The notes under the pieces: model-generated
What the model was told of the DNA's origin: nothing
What the model saw: the letters and a program-made list of their open reading frames with translations, nothing else
Databases searched by the model: none
Origin: Bryobacterales bacterium
GTDB lineage: Bacteria; Acidobacteriota; Terriglobia; Bryobacterales; Bryobacteraceae
Assembly: GCA_019261985.1 (NCBI GenBank)
Contig: JAFAQY010000080.1
Coordinates: 44,005-108,004, forward strand
DNA: 64,000 bases
Direction of reading: 5' to 3'
Shown here: piece by piece, positions 51,192-60,638 of the stretch
Layout of the letters: each line of letters begins with the position of its first letter
How positions within the stretch are numbered: position 1 is the stretch's first letter
Position numbers and translations under genes: made by a program

Positions 51192-52607
51192 CTACGGCGC
51201 CGTGAACGCGCGAACATGCGTTAGCCAGATCTCCCCCGTACTGTTGCTTTCGACCCCGATGTATTCGTTGGCCGAAAAGAACGTCTGCTGATCGTACGGA
51301 TCGAGCACGGTGGTACTGTAATCGCCTATTCGGAACGAAAAAGAGAAAAAGCTGCCGCCCGGAGCGGCAACGGATGAGGTGAAATTGCCAAACCGATCCA
51401 GGGTGGCAACCCACATGGACAGAAATTCGGTACTGGATGATTCCATCCAGGTGAAGCCCAGGTTGCCTCGTATATCCATATCCACAGACGGCATCTGTAC
51501 CGCGACGCCCAAGCCGGGATCAATCACGCCGGTTTTGGTCAGCACCGGCGCGGCACCGGAGACATCGATTTGATAGTAGAGGCCCTTGGGATATAAAAAG
51601 CCATCCCTTCCGATGCTGGAGGCCATGGCCGTTACCAGAAACCCACGGCGGTAGTGGACCTGCGTGGTGGTCGTATTGGGGAAGGTCGTGACCGAGCCAC
51701 CGAAGGGCTGATCGGCTCTGCTGGCGTTTACATACGGCTCCACTGCCAGTGAGGTGTATGTGAAGTTCGGCGCATTGGTGAGATATTCAGTCATTCGCGT
51801 CACGCGGATCGTACGGCCGCTGGCGTCATTCCCATCGGTCGAGACGAACCACTCTACGCCGCCCGATCTGTCGCCGTGCATCTGCGCGGGCGGCATCGCC
51901 CGGAATTGGAACACGGGCACCGATTTGAAATAGATCAGACTTCCCGAGAAGGCCGCCGCCTTATCGATCGAGAGGATCGTAGCGGCGGCGCCGCCGCCGG
52001 GGCCGAAGTCGTTATACGAGATAAAAATCGCATCCTTATTGAAGCCCGGCTTTGGATAATCCGGAAAACCGAGGTTCTCGATATGGAACGTGTGGAATCC
52101 GTGGAGCGGACTGGCATCCACCGACACCGCCAGAAGTAGTCCAGAGTCGCTGCCATCAATCGAAGAAACGTACCAGCGGCGCGCGAGGTCATCGTACAGC
52201 ACATACGGATCGCCACCAGACGACTGCCCGAAGAATGTGGCAAGAGGCTCATCGAGCAGGTGCGTGCCCGTGGTTTTGTCGAAAACGCGAATCTGGATAT
52301 TGACCGTCTCGACAACAAAGTTGTCACCGACGGCCGCATTGCTGTCCGGCGGTAAACAACCGCAGCTGGAGTGAAGGAAGTCAATGCCGTCGTAGCCTTG
52401 GCCTAGTTGGCCCGGGGGATCCGCGGCCGGCGGGAGCGGCGGGAGCGTATTCGTCGAGGAGGAGTTAGAAATGCTTTCGACTGGCGTGGGGGGGCCGACA
52501 GGCACATACTGGGCGAGGAGGGTAACGGTACCCGACAGGCAGATTCCCACAAATAGGCCACCGCTAAGCAGTGACCCCAAAAATCTTCGTGCGATTCTGA
52601 GGGACAT
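51192..52607 (-). CDS. Secreted beta-rich protein, unknown
   Basis: This 471-residue protein has a signal peptide (LLSGGLFVGICLSGTVTLLAQ), a Pro/Ser linker (NSSSTNTLPPLPPAADPPG) and a long beta-rich part with CGCLPPDSNAAVGDNFVVETVN, DDLARRWYVSSIDGSDSG and VEWFVSTDGND. The pattern resembles a propeller of the exo-alpha-sialidase or lamin-like type seen in acidobacterial secreted proteins, without catalytic assignment. The CGC pair near 80 may form a disulfide. Confidence 0.75.
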   Translation of the reverse strand: MSLRIARRFLGSLLSGGLFVGICLSGTVTLLAQYVPVGPPTPVESISNSSSTNTLPPLPPAADPPGQLGQGYDGIDFLHSSCGCLPPDSNAAVGDNFVVETVNIQIRVFDKTTGTHLLDEPLATFFGQSSGGDPYVLYDDLARRWYVSSIDGSDSGLLLAVSVDASPLHGFHTFHIENLGFPDYPKPGFNKDAIFISYNDFGPGGGAAATILSIDKAAAFSGSLIYFKSVPVFQFRAMPPAQMHGDRSGGVEWFVSTDGNDASGRTIRVTRMTEYLTNAPNFTYTSLAVEPYVNASRADQPFGGSVTTFPNTTTTQVHYRRGFLVTAMASSIGRDGFLYPKGLYYQIDVSGAAPVLTKTGVIDPGLGVAVQMPSVDMDIRGNLGFTWMESSSTEFLSMWVATLDRFGNFTSSVAAPGGSFFSFSFRIGDYSTTVLDPYDQQTFFSANEYIGVESNSTGEIWLTHVRAFTAP

Positions 52608-52849
52608 TCGATCTCCTTTCGCTGATCACCCAACCCAGCAGGAGTCGACCGATGCCTGGCCGTATTTATCAAATGGCACACGCCGACTGCAAGACGTGTC
52701 ACCTCAACTTTCCAATCGATGAGCCTCCGACTATGGGGTAAACAGCGGAGTAATTGTACTTGTCTCAGAATTCAAAAGCAAGAGATTTATCGAGAATGAA
52801 CTTAATTTAAGCATTGTGTCGAGCGCCAGATTGGCGTAAGCTTTAGACC

Positions 52850-53260
52850 ATGCTCGCGGGCTTTCCGATGGCCATCCCGGAGATTCCGGTTCGAGATGTC
52901 GAAAAGGCGGCTGAGTATTACGTGCGTGTGCTCGGATTCAGTTTCGACTGGGGTGACGATGCAGGCGGGATTGGGGGCATTTCGCAAGGGGAGTGCCGGA
53001 TATTCCTCACAAACGCGCAATTCCGCGAACAGTATGACGGGACTGGGACGGCGGTCATTTGGCTGAATCTGAATAGCAAACAGGAAGTCGACGAGTTGTA
53101 CCAACGCTGGAGGGAAGCTGGGGCGAAGATCCTCGCCGAGCCCGACGATAAGCCGTGGCGGTTGCGCGAGTTCACAGCTTGCGATTTGGACGGCAACGTA
53201 CTCCGCGTGTTCTATGACTTTTCGTGGGAGTTGCAGCGGGAGCGGGCTGGGCCGGATTGA
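52850..53260 (+). CDS. VOC-superfamily (glyoxalase/bleomycin-resistance-like) protein
   Basis: This 136-residue protein has the paired beta-alpha-beta-beta-beta units of the VOC fold: AIPEIPVRDVEKAAEYYVRVLGF, then GECRIFLTNAQF and DPDGNxL-type DLDGNVLRVFYDF. Metal ligands of typical glyoxalases (His, Glu) are only partly evident, so activity is open. It is a single gene between two secreted-protein genes. Confidence 0.88.
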   Translation: MLAGFPMAIPEIPVRDVEKAAEYYVRVLGFSFDWGDDAGGIGGISQGECRIFLTNAQFREQYDGTGTAVIWLNLNSKQEVDELYQRWREAGAKILAEPDDKPWRLREFTACDLDGNVLRVFYDFSWELQRERAGPD

Positions 53261-53351
53261 TGCCGTAACTTCGCTGCAACGATTGTGTATTTACTTTTCA
53301 GGGAACGGTTTTGGACTTAGCAGCGTATACAACCAACAAGGAGGACCGCGA

Positions 53352-53756
53352 ATGAGCTTTCGCTTGCGTGCATCGATGGCAGCGGGGCTGTTGGCCTTGG
53401 CGGCGTGGGGCCACGAAAAGGCGTGGGCGCACCACAACATGTCCGCGCTATTCGACTTCAACAATCGCGTCAGTTTGAGCGGGACGCTTACGAAGTACGA
53501 CTGGCGGAACCCGCACATTTATCTGACCGTGGATGTAAAGGGCGACAAGGATGCAATCGAGACGTGGCAGGTGGAAGGCCCGCCGCCCAGCTTCTTCCGC
53601 ATTCGCGATGTCACCAAAACGGATTTCGAGGACGCCTCCGGCAAGATGGTGATGTTTGAAGCGAGCCGCGCGAGAGACGGTTCGCGCACCGGGCTTCTGA
53701 GGGTAATGACGCTGCCGAATGGGAAGCTGGTGTCGGCGTGTCCGCAGAACTGCTAG
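53352..53756 (+). CDS. DUF6152-family secreted protein
   Basis: This 134-residue protein has a signal peptide ending WAHHNMSA and the DUF6152 pattern with LSGTLTKYDWRNPHIYL, where NPH is conserved. ATG at 53352 follows AAGGAGGACC. It is a paralogue of the gene at 23803-23369. It stands just before a GC-rich repeat and two TolB-like genes. Confidence 0.87.
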   Translation: MSFRLRASMAAGLLALAAWGHEKAWAHHNMSALFDFNNRVSLSGTLTKYDWRNPHIYLTVDVKGDKDAIETWQVEGPPPSFFRIRDVTKTDFEDASGKMVMFEASRARDGSRTGLLRVMTLPNGKLVSACPQNC

Positions 53757-53985
53757 CTAGGGGCCAGGGGCCAGCAGCCGGGGCGCGGGGCTAGACGCCA
53801 GGGGCCAGCGCGCGGGGCTCGTGGCCGGGGCTGGGGCTCGACGGCAGACGGCAGGCGGCAGACGCTAGGGGCCACGGCTAGGGGCCAGCGCGCGGGGCTC
53901 GTGGCCGGGGCTGGGGCTCGACGGCAGACGCTAGACGCCAGTGGCCCGGGGCTGGGGGCTTAACGCCAGGGCTACGGCTTGGGGA
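53757..53985. repeat. GC-rich repeat tract with exact 80-bp-period core
   Basis: A 50-base block at 53801-53850 recurs without change at 53881-53930. Its building blocks are GGGGCCAGCGCGCGGGGCTC, GTGGCCGGGG and GGCTCGACGGCAGACG. The tract fills the gap after the DUF6152 gene and ends near the ribosome-binding site of the next gene. It shares AGACGCCAGGGGCCAG with 16215-16230. Confidence 0.95.
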
Positions 53986-54007
53986 CGATGGTCCACAGGA
54001 GTTTCTC

Positions 54008-55891
54008 ATGTATAAGTCTGCCCAGATTGCGATTGCTCTTACGGCGGCGGCTTTTGCCGGCGCCTTGCTTGCGCCTGTTCCGGGATTGGGCCAGTCGGCT
54101 AACGACGAAAAGGCTCGTGCGGCTGAGAAGGCCAAAGCCATCGCGCGGCAGTTTGAAGCCAATGCGCGCACTCTGACGATCTACGACCGGCAGGGTAAGG
54201 TCGTGACGACTGTGGGCAAGCGCGCGATATATAACACTCCGGTGTTTTCGCCGGATGCCAAGCGGCTGGTGGCCGGCATCGTCGACCTGGAAAAAGAAAA
54301 GCAGGACCTGTGGGTGTTCGACATATCGACAGGCGGCAGCATTCAGCTCACCTCCGGGGAGGCTCGTGAGACTTCGAACACGCCGGCATGGTCTCCCGAT
54401 GGGAGCCGGATCGCGTATGTCGGTTTGCGTTCCGGCGCGTACGGGCTGTATCAGAAGGCTTCGAACGGGCAGGGCGCGGAGGAGTTGATTTACAAGCTCC
54501 CGGGCGTCGGCACGCTCACCGATTGGTCGCAGGACGGACGCTACCTGACCTACTTTTCGACGGATCTCGGGGGAGGCATACTGAACGCTCTTCCGCTAAA
54601 TTCGAGCGGAGAGCGGAAACCCATCGAAGCCTTTCGCAGCGGGAAGCAGGCGCAAGGCAATCGGCTGTCTCCCGATGGCCGGTTCATGAGTTATTTTTCG
54701 AACGAGTCCGGAAAGAATGAGATCTACGTGCGGCCGTTCGATCCAGCGGGCGGGTCAAACGGGATGGCGCGGCAGGTATCCGATCAGGGCGGGCAGGGCA
54801 TGGCTTTTTGGCGGCGGGACGGGAAAGAGCTTTACTACCTTGGCTCCGATCGCAGCATTATGGCCGTATCGGTCAGCACCTCGCCCGAGCTCGAGATCGG
54901 CAAACCGAAAGTGCTGTTTCACCCGCCCGAGGAGATCGCGGTTTCTCCGGGCTCGTCCAGCGTCAGCCGCGATGGCGAGCGATTCGTAATCGCGGTGCCT
55001 CCGTCGCGGCTGCGCCAGCTTACTATACTCGACCGGCAGGGCAAAGTCGTGAAGACGGTTGGGGAACCGGGGGTCTACTTCCAGCCGGCGTTCTCTCCAG
55101 ACGGAAATCGTGTTGCTGTTACGCGGAACGATCCGAAGACGGGAAATAACGACATATGGACATTCGATGTCGCCAGCGGTAAAGGCTACGCCGTTACCAA
55201 TGACGTGTGGCCGGACAATTCACCCATCTGGTCCGCAGACGGGAAGCAAGTGGCGTATGTTTCCACGCGCGAGCTGTACTCAGGCATCTACCGGAAGGCT
55301 TGGGATGGATCCGGCCAGGAAGAATTACTCTTTCGCTATACGCCGGGCGCGGGTATCGGCTTCAGCGATTGGTCGCAAGACGGAAAGTTTCTGACGTTCG
55401 CGACCGGGGTGCTGTTGGTGGTGCCGCTTGCGGGCAAGGAGAAAGCGCTTGACCGCAAAGCTCTGGAATGGATGCGGGATGAGAACAATGAGTTCGGCGG
55501 ACGGTTTTCTCCGGATATGCGTTATCTCGCCTACGGCTCCGACCAAGCGGACCCGTTAGACACGGGCGGCGGCGGCTCGGTCGATATCTACGTGCGTCCC
55601 TTCGATGCGAGCAAGCCCGAAACTCCGGGACCTGGTCCCGCCGTACGAGTGACGCAAAACGGCGTTCAGATCTTCGGCTGGCGGCGGCAAGACGGAAAAG
55701 AACTGATTTACATGAACCGCGATTTTGAGCTTTGGGCTATGGATGTCAGCACGACACCCACTTTCCGGGCAGGAACACCCAAGCTTCTGTTCAAACTTGC
55801 AAGCCCTCAAACCGCGATCTCACCAGATGGGATCAGTCGCGACGGCCAGCGATTCGTCTTCGGAATGCCGGTTTCCCCCGGCGCGCGCTAA
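54008..55891 (+). CDS. TolB-like PD40 propeller protein, first of a tandem pair
   Basis: This 627-residue protein has a signal peptide (IAIALTAAAFAGALLAPVPGLGQ), then repeated PD40/WD40-like blade motifs (FSPDAKRLVAGI, WSPDGSRIAYVGLR, LSPDGRFMSYFS, FSPDGNRVAVTR, WSADGKQVAYVS). Two halves each begin with a near-identical TIYDRQGKVVTTVG or TILDRQGKVVKTVG, so it looks like an internal duplication. No kinase or protease domain is present. Function unknown; propeller proteins bind peptides or sugars. Confidence 0.88.
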   Translation: MYKSAQIAIALTAAAFAGALLAPVPGLGQSANDEKARAAEKAKAIARQFEANARTLTIYDRQGKVVTTVGKRAIYNTPVFSPDAKRLVAGIVDLEKEKQDLWVFDISTGGSIQLTSGEARETSNTPAWSPDGSRIAYVGLRSGAYGLYQKASNGQGAEELIYKLPGVGTLTDWSQDGRYLTYFSTDLGGGILNALPLNSSGERKPIEAFRSGKQAQGNRLSPDGRFMSYFSNESGKNEIYVRPFDPAGGSNGMARQVSDQGGQGMAFWRRDGKELYYLGSDRSIMAVSVSTSPELEIGKPKVLFHPPEEIAVSPGSSSVSRDGERFVIAVPPSRLRQLTILDRQGKVVKTVGEPGVYFQPAFSPDGNRVAVTRNDPKTGNNDIWTFDVASGKGYAVTNDVWPDNSPIWSADGKQVAYVSTRELYSGIYRKAWDGSGQEELLFRYTPGAGIGFSDWSQDGKFLTFATGVLLVVPLAGKEKALDRKALEWMRDENNEFGGRFSPDMRYLAYGSDQADPLDTGGGGSVDIYVRPFDASKPETPGPGPAVRVTQNGVQIFGWRRQDGKELIYMNRDFELWAMDVSTTPTFRAGTPKLLFKLASPQTAISPDGISRDGQRFVFGMPVSPGAR

Positions 55892-55976
55892 TGTGGCTCC
55901 CCGCCCGCTACCGAGGCTTAAGCGCGGTTGCAGGCTAAACAGGCTGCTCGCCCGTAGAGCAGAGGAGGTCCTGAAT

Positions 55977-57857
55977 ATGAAGAGCGTTTACCAAGGAGTG
56001 ATCGTGAGCGCGGCCGCGGCTTTGGCGACGGCATTGGTGCTGGCTCCCGTTCCAATGCGCGGCCAACTAAGCGAGAAAGACAAGGCATTCAAAGCCAAGC
56101 AGCTGGCTAAAGCTTTCGAAAACAACGCTACGGTCCTGACCTTTTACGACCGCACAGGCAAGCAGGTGGGCGAAGCTTTCGGGGAACGCGCGCTTTATGG
56201 GGCGGCGGTCCTGTCACCCGACCGCATGCGCGTGGCGCTGGTCAAGACTGACCTGGATAACGAAAGCGGCGACCTGTATGTTTTGGAGATAGCCAGCGGG
56301 AAGAGCACACGGCTCACCACCAGCAAACGGACCGAGTTTATTCAATCGGCCGTCTGGTCGCCCGACGGAAAGCAGTTGGCTTACGTACAGATTCGGGATG
56401 GCAAGGAGGGAGTCTACCGGCGCTCAGCGGACGGAACGGGAGAGGAGGAACTGCTCTACAAGAACCCGAGCGCTTTTTTGGACCTCTCCGACTGGTCACT
56501 GGACGGACGTTACCTGAGCTTCTCCAAGTCGGATCTATCGGGCGGGACGTTGTACGTGATGCCGGTGGCGGGCGAGGGGGCGCGTGAACCGCGCGAAATA
56601 TTCCACAGCGAAATGCCGTTGGGGTCGCCGCGCTTTTCTCCGGACGGCAAGTACTTGTCCTACTTGCAGCAGAACATCCAGCTCCAGAAGGGCGAAGTGT
56701 TTGTGCGGCCCGTGGAAGGATCCGGCGGACCGTGGCAGATTTCGGACGGCGCACGAAGTCCTGGGTTTTGGCGGAACGACGGCAAAGAGCTGTACTACGG
56801 GAATCTGCAGGCCAACGTGATGGTGGCAAAGGTGAACACGTCGCCGACATTCACCTTCACTAAACCGGAAGTGTTGCTCCGGCCGCCAAACGGCGTGCCC
56901 CTCAACGTGCGGGACCTTAGCCGGGACGGCGAACGGTTTCTGGTACTGCCTCCTCCAAGAGGCCCGCAGGTTCAGCAGATCACGATCTTCGATCGCAACG
57001 GCAAGGAAGTGAGCAAAGTGGGCGAACCCGGCCTTTATCAGGGTCCGGCATTTTCGCCGGATGGGAAGTCCGTGGCGGTGATGAAAACCGACCTTAAAAC
57101 CGGCTCGCGGTTAATTTGGAAGATGGATATCGCCACGGGACAGGCGGTAGCTATCAACGACGATACACACCCGGCCCTAGGGCACATGTGGTCGCCAGAC
57201 GGCAAATACATTCTGTACGTGGGAATTCGAGGCAGCGGGACGGCGCTGGCCCTGGGGGTTTATCGCAAGCCCGCCGATGGAACCGGCACTGAGGAGTTGT
57301 TGTTTCAATATACGGCGGGGGCGGGGATTCAATTGACCGATATGTCTCCGGACGGAAAGTACCTGCTGTGCGATTCGGGCGGCGTGCTGTTGGTGGTGCC
57401 GTTGACCGGAACCGATCCGGTGGCGCGCAAGGCGGTGGAGTTTTCGCGCGGCGAATTCGACGAGACGGTGGGACGGTTCTCCCCCGACGGCAAGTTCATC
57501 GCGTACCGTTCGGATGAGGCGAATGCGCTGAAAGGCGAAGTTTACGTGCGGCCGTTCGATGCGGCCACGGGCAAGCCGGGGGACGGGAAGTGGCAGGTCT
57601 CGAAAGACGGCGTGAACGCGATGATCCACTGGCGAGCCGATGGCAAGGAGATTTTCTTCCGCGGCCTGAATATCGAGACTAACGATCTGGTGGTGATGTC
57701 GGCGGAGATAACCACACCCGAAGGGGCGCAGGGATTTCAGTCGGCGCCGCCGAAGGTGTTGTTCAAGCTGCCGGGGCCGCTGAATGGGAACTTGCAGAAT
57801 ATCAGCCGGGATGGGCAGAGGTTTGTGTTCGCGGTGAATGTGCCGGCGGGTAAGTAG
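55977..57857 (+). CDS. TolB-like PD40 propeller protein, second of a tandem pair
   Basis: This 626-residue protein is a close relative of the preceding gene, with the same layout: signal peptide (GVIVSAAAALATALVLAPVPMRGQ), VLTFYDRTGKQVGEAFGE, TIFDRNGKEVSKVGEPGLY at mid-length, and blades such as WSPDGKQLAYVQIR and FSPDGKFIAYRSD. The start is ATG at 55977 after GAGGAGG; a longer frame upstream overlaps the first gene's 3' end. Same operon direction, 85 bases apart. Confidence 0.88.
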   Translation: MKSVYQGVIVSAAAALATALVLAPVPMRGQLSEKDKAFKAKQLAKAFENNATVLTFYDRTGKQVGEAFGERALYGAAVLSPDRMRVALVKTDLDNESGDLYVLEIASGKSTRLTTSKRTEFIQSAVWSPDGKQLAYVQIRDGKEGVYRRSADGTGEEELLYKNPSAFLDLSDWSLDGRYLSFSKSDLSGGTLYVMPVAGEGAREPREIFHSEMPLGSPRFSPDGKYLSYLQQNIQLQKGEVFVRPVEGSGGPWQISDGARSPGFWRNDGKELYYGNLQANVMVAKVNTSPTFTFTKPEVLLRPPNGVPLNVRDLSRDGERFLVLPPPRGPQVQQITIFDRNGKEVSKVGEPGLYQGPAFSPDGKSVAVMKTDLKTGSRLIWKMDIATGQAVAINDDTHPALGHMWSPDGKYILYVGIRGSGTALALGVYRKPADGTGTEELLFQYTAGAGIQLTDMSPDGKYLLCDSGGVLLVVPLTGTDPVARKAVEFSRGEFDETVGRFSPDGKFIAYRSDEANALKGEVYVRPFDAATGKPGDGKWQVSKDGVNAMIHWRADGKEIFFRGLNIETNDLVVMSAEITTPEGAQGFQSAPPKVLFKLPGPLNGNLQNISRDGQRFVFAVNVPAGK

Positions 57858-57896
57858 ATATTGCGGTTTGTCGGCCCGAAGCCGGCTGCTACGAAG

Positions 57897-58691
57897 CTAT
57901 TTCGACGTCACAATCCCGGACCGGACCAGGTCCCAATCGCCGTCCAAGGCTTCATATGCTTCGGAGTACGATTTTGCGCCAGATACTTTGCGCTCTTCAA
58001 CCCAGGAGCGCGACGCTCGGTTCCACATGTAGGCGCGGTACTCGAACGGACTCGCGCAATAATGACATCGTGCTTCGGCGGGCGTGGCCGGATTCCAATT
58101 GCGGTCGGCGGTGACTAACAGGGAGCGACCTGCCACAGCCGTCCAGCGTAATCCGTGAGTTCCGGATGTGTAGAACTCCTCGCGCGATATATCGGAAAAC
58201 GTGTGTGAGGCTGCGTTGTAGCTGAGAATGTGGTCATAAGTCGTCGAGTCCGATACCGCTTGGAAGCCGGAATGGAACAGGATCTCGGGAACAGCGTTGC
58301 CGGTCACGTCTGCGATATCGAGATAGGCATCTATATACAGCCCCGGACGATCAGCTTTTGGTGATCTGCGCCGTGGAGTTCCATAGTTCGCGATAACCCG
58401 ACTGCCCGCCACGACAACGACTCTTACGTCGCTCATTGGTGCGCCGAAGCCGTCATGACCCGTAATGGTTTCGGATCTAAGCAAGACGACGTCTGCTAGA
58501 CCGAGGCCTGTAAAGGTCGCCTGGGTGTGCTGGATCACCATCCATTCGTCATCATCATAACGAAGAGTAGATCCAGTAGTACCAAATTTGGGAACTGGTT
58601 CAGCGCGGTTTATCGCCTGTGCCCATACGTGTTGAGCAAGAGAAGCACAAATCAAAACAAGTGGGATTTTGCATCCAATATGGCGGCTCAT
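57897..58691 (-). CDS. Secreted protein of unknown function
   Basis: This 264-residue protein has a signal peptide (HIGCKIPLVLICASLAQHVWAQ) and a mature region with DDDEWMVIQHTQATFTGLGLADVVLL, DIADVTGNAVPEILFHSG (FG-GAP-like) and a CHYC pair near the C-terminal third. The ATG at 58691 is preferred to 58733 because it begins the signal peptide. Fold looks beta-rich; no function assigned. Confidence 0.7.
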   Translation of the reverse strand: MSRHIGCKIPLVLICASLAQHVWAQAINRAEPVPKFGTTGSTLRYDDDEWMVIQHTQATFTGLGLADVVLLRSETITGHDGFGAPMSDVRVVVVAGSRVIANYGTPRRRSPKADRPGLYIDAYLDIADVTGNAVPEILFHSGFQAVSDSTTYDHILSYNAASHTFSDISREEFYTSGTHGLRWTAVAGRSLLVTADRNWNPATPAEARCHYCASPFEYRAYMWNRASRSWVEERKVSGAKSYSEAYEALDGDWDLVRSGIVTSK

Positions 58692-58889
58692 TTTTACGGC
58701 AGGTTCAAATGATAGCAGAAGCAGCACTGTCACATCATAAGTCAGCGAGGCCCGGACTGCTTGGCTTGTTGTGGTTTCGCCCAGGTGCTCGATGGAGAAT
58801 CAGCAGCGATAAAATCGAGGAGTCCGGAGCAAGATAACCTAAGATAACTGTCGTGTTGCCGGATACCCGGTGCGTGAGTAGGAGGGTGT

Positions 58890-59702
58890 GTGCGATATTT
58901 TCTCGGCCTAGTTCTTTCGTTTTCGCTTTCCGCAGCGAGCGTAGATGGCCTTAAAATTCACTCTTCGACCAGCGGCAACGGCTCGAAGACCGTAATCCTG
59001 GTGCACGGCTACACTTGCGATGAGACCACATGGTCGGAACAGGTGCCGGTTCTGGAGAAACAATATCGCGTGGTCACGTTGGATCTGCCCGGACACGGAA
59101 AAAGCGACTCGCCCCCGGATGGCAAATTTTCCATGGACCTCTTCGCCCGCGCAATTGAGGCCGTGCGCGCCGAAGTTAAAGCGGACCACATTGTCCTGGT
59201 TGGGCATAGCATGGGCACGCCCGTGGTACTGCGCTATGCGCGTCTTTATCCGGCGAATACGTCGGCGCTGGTGTTTGTCGACGGGCTCATGCCCGCGCCG
59301 AAGGCGCAGGCCGCAGCCGTTGCCGGCCGCGGAGGCGCAATGAGTGGACCAAATGGCCGCGCGGCCCGCGAAGCGATGGTGCGAAGCTTTTTCGTCGCAG
59401 GCACGAGCGCCGCGGTGCAGACCAAAGTGCTCAATATGATGCTAAGCGCTCCAGAGGCGACCGCCGTGGGCGCCATGAATGCGACATTTGAGCCGGCAGG
59501 GCAAACGCTCGAAATCCCGATGGTTCCGATTTTGGGTATTTACGCGGGCCCGTCGCGCATCGCCACCCGCGAATCCGTGCTGATGAATTTTCCAAAGGCT
59601 GAATACACCGCGATTCCGGACACGGGTCATTTCCTAATGCTGGAAAAACCGGGGGAGTTCAACCGCGTGCTGCTGGCGTTTCTCGCGAAGCAGGAATACT
59701 AA
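58890..59702 (+). CDS. Secreted alpha/beta hydrolase
   Basis: This 270-residue protein has a signal peptide (FLGLVLSFSLSAASVDG) and an alpha/beta hydrolase fold: VILVHGYTCDETTW (oxyanion region), the nucleophile elbow GHSMG with S107, and DTGHFLMLEKPGEF with the catalytic His near 250. The acid is probably the Asp/Glu between. An ester or small epoxide-type substrate is likely but unknown. GTG start at 58890 after GGAGGG. Confidence 0.9.
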   Translation: MRYFLGLVLSFSLSAASVDGLKIHSSTSGNGSKTVILVHGYTCDETTWSEQVPVLEKQYRVVTLDLPGHGKSDSPPDGKFSMDLFARAIEAVRAEVKADHIVLVGHSMGTPVVLRYARLYPANTSALVFVDGLMPAPKAQAAAVAGRGGAMSGPNGRAAREAMVRSFFVAGTSAAVQTKVLNMMLSAPEATAVGAMNATFEPAGQTLEIPMVPILGIYAGPSRIATRESVLMNFPKAEYTAIPDTGHFLMLEKPGEFNRVLLAFLAKQEY

Positions 59703-59757
59703 CTAAATCTCATTGAGGACCACTGGAGCAAACGGAGCGTCGGACACGCGCCTGGGC

Positions 59758-60228
59758 TCACGACCGGGTGTTACCGTTAGACCTCTGGAAGAAGAACTCG
59801 GAAGGTGAGCGTTCGAAAGGGTTCACAACCTGGATGGTCCCATAGGTCCGTCCGGGCTGGAAGTCTTCCGAGAGCAGGTAACGCGCTCCGCAACGTTCCG
59901 CGGCGGCCACGATCAAAGCGTCCCAGTAGCTTAGCTGCGCGTCGTCCATCCATCGCCAGGCTTGCTGGATCAATCCGAAAGAGGTGTCAACGGGCTTCCA
60001 ATGCGACAGATCTTGCACGATCCGGCGCGCATCGGCGGCATCGAGCCGCATCTTGCGAATGGCGTTCCAGTAAAACTCGTTGAGAACCTGCCAGCTGAGC
60101 CGGCCGCTGCCGGATATCCATAGCTGGTCCAGCCACTCCTTTGCGCTGGCCCGTTTTTTTCGGCTGGTTGGATCGACGTAGTAGAGGGGCAGATTGGAAT
60201 CTACAAAGAATGCTTCAGCGCCGCTCAT
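59758..60228 (-). CDS. PIN-domain ribonuclease toxin (VapC-like)
   Basis: This 156-residue protein has FFVDSNLPLYYVD with the first acidic residue at 10, a central Glu in LSWQVLNEFYWNAIRK, and the third acidic pair in LSYWDALIVAAAERCGARYLLSEDF. These fit PIN-domain active sites. Its ATG at 60228 overlaps the antitoxin's 3' end by 14 bases, the usual toxin-antitoxin order. Unlike the pair at 36331-36957 this one looks intact. Confidence 0.87.
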   Translation of the reverse strand: MSGAEAFFVDSNLPLYYVDPTSRKKRASAKEWLDQLWISGSGRLSWQVLNEFYWNAIRKMRLDAADARRIVQDLSHWKPVDTSFGLIQQAWRWMDDAQLSYWDALIVAAAERCGARYLLSEDFQPGRTYGTIQVVNPFERSPSEFFFQRSNGNTRS

Positions 60229-60448
60229 GAACCTTTTCGCGGCTGAAGCGTTGCGCCGCGCCAATTGCCGCGGCGGGGCGATGGGATTTCCAGTGTTCAA
60301 ACGCGCGCCAATATGAATCGCTCAGCCGCATCTCGCGTTCCAGCATCTCGCTTACGAGTCTGGACACAGAAGTGTTTTCCTCAGCGGCCTTCCGTCGAGC
60401 CCAAAGAGCGGTTTCATCAGCTAGTTTAATTGTGATGTTCTTTGGCAC
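60215..60448 (-). CDS. Ribbon-helix-helix-type antitoxin
   Basis: This 77-residue protein has NITIKLADETALWARRKAAEEN and TSVSRLVSEMLEREM, the strand-helix-helix of CopG/RHH antitoxins, and a basic tail (RFSREKVHERR) that would contact the toxin. The start is probably GTG at 60448; an in-frame ATG at 60568 has no conserved sequence. Adjacent to the PIN toxin. Confidence 0.8.
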   Translation of the reverse strand: MPKNITIKLADETALWARRKAAEENTSVSRLVSEMLEREMRLSDSYWRAFEHWKSHRPAAAIGAAQRFSREKVHERR

Positions 60449-60638
60449 GAAACGAGTGTAGCACGAAAACCGTGCAGGCCTCTCTAGCCTATCCCTCGAT
60501 AATCTAGGCAGCCGCGTCAAGCCGGGAGGGATTCCGTGTATAGCGCGAATACGCTCAGGCAGCCGCATTGCTCACTCTCACACAAACGGCTTACAATACT
60601 TTACATGGCGGGCGCGGGATGCTCGCACGAAATCTAAC

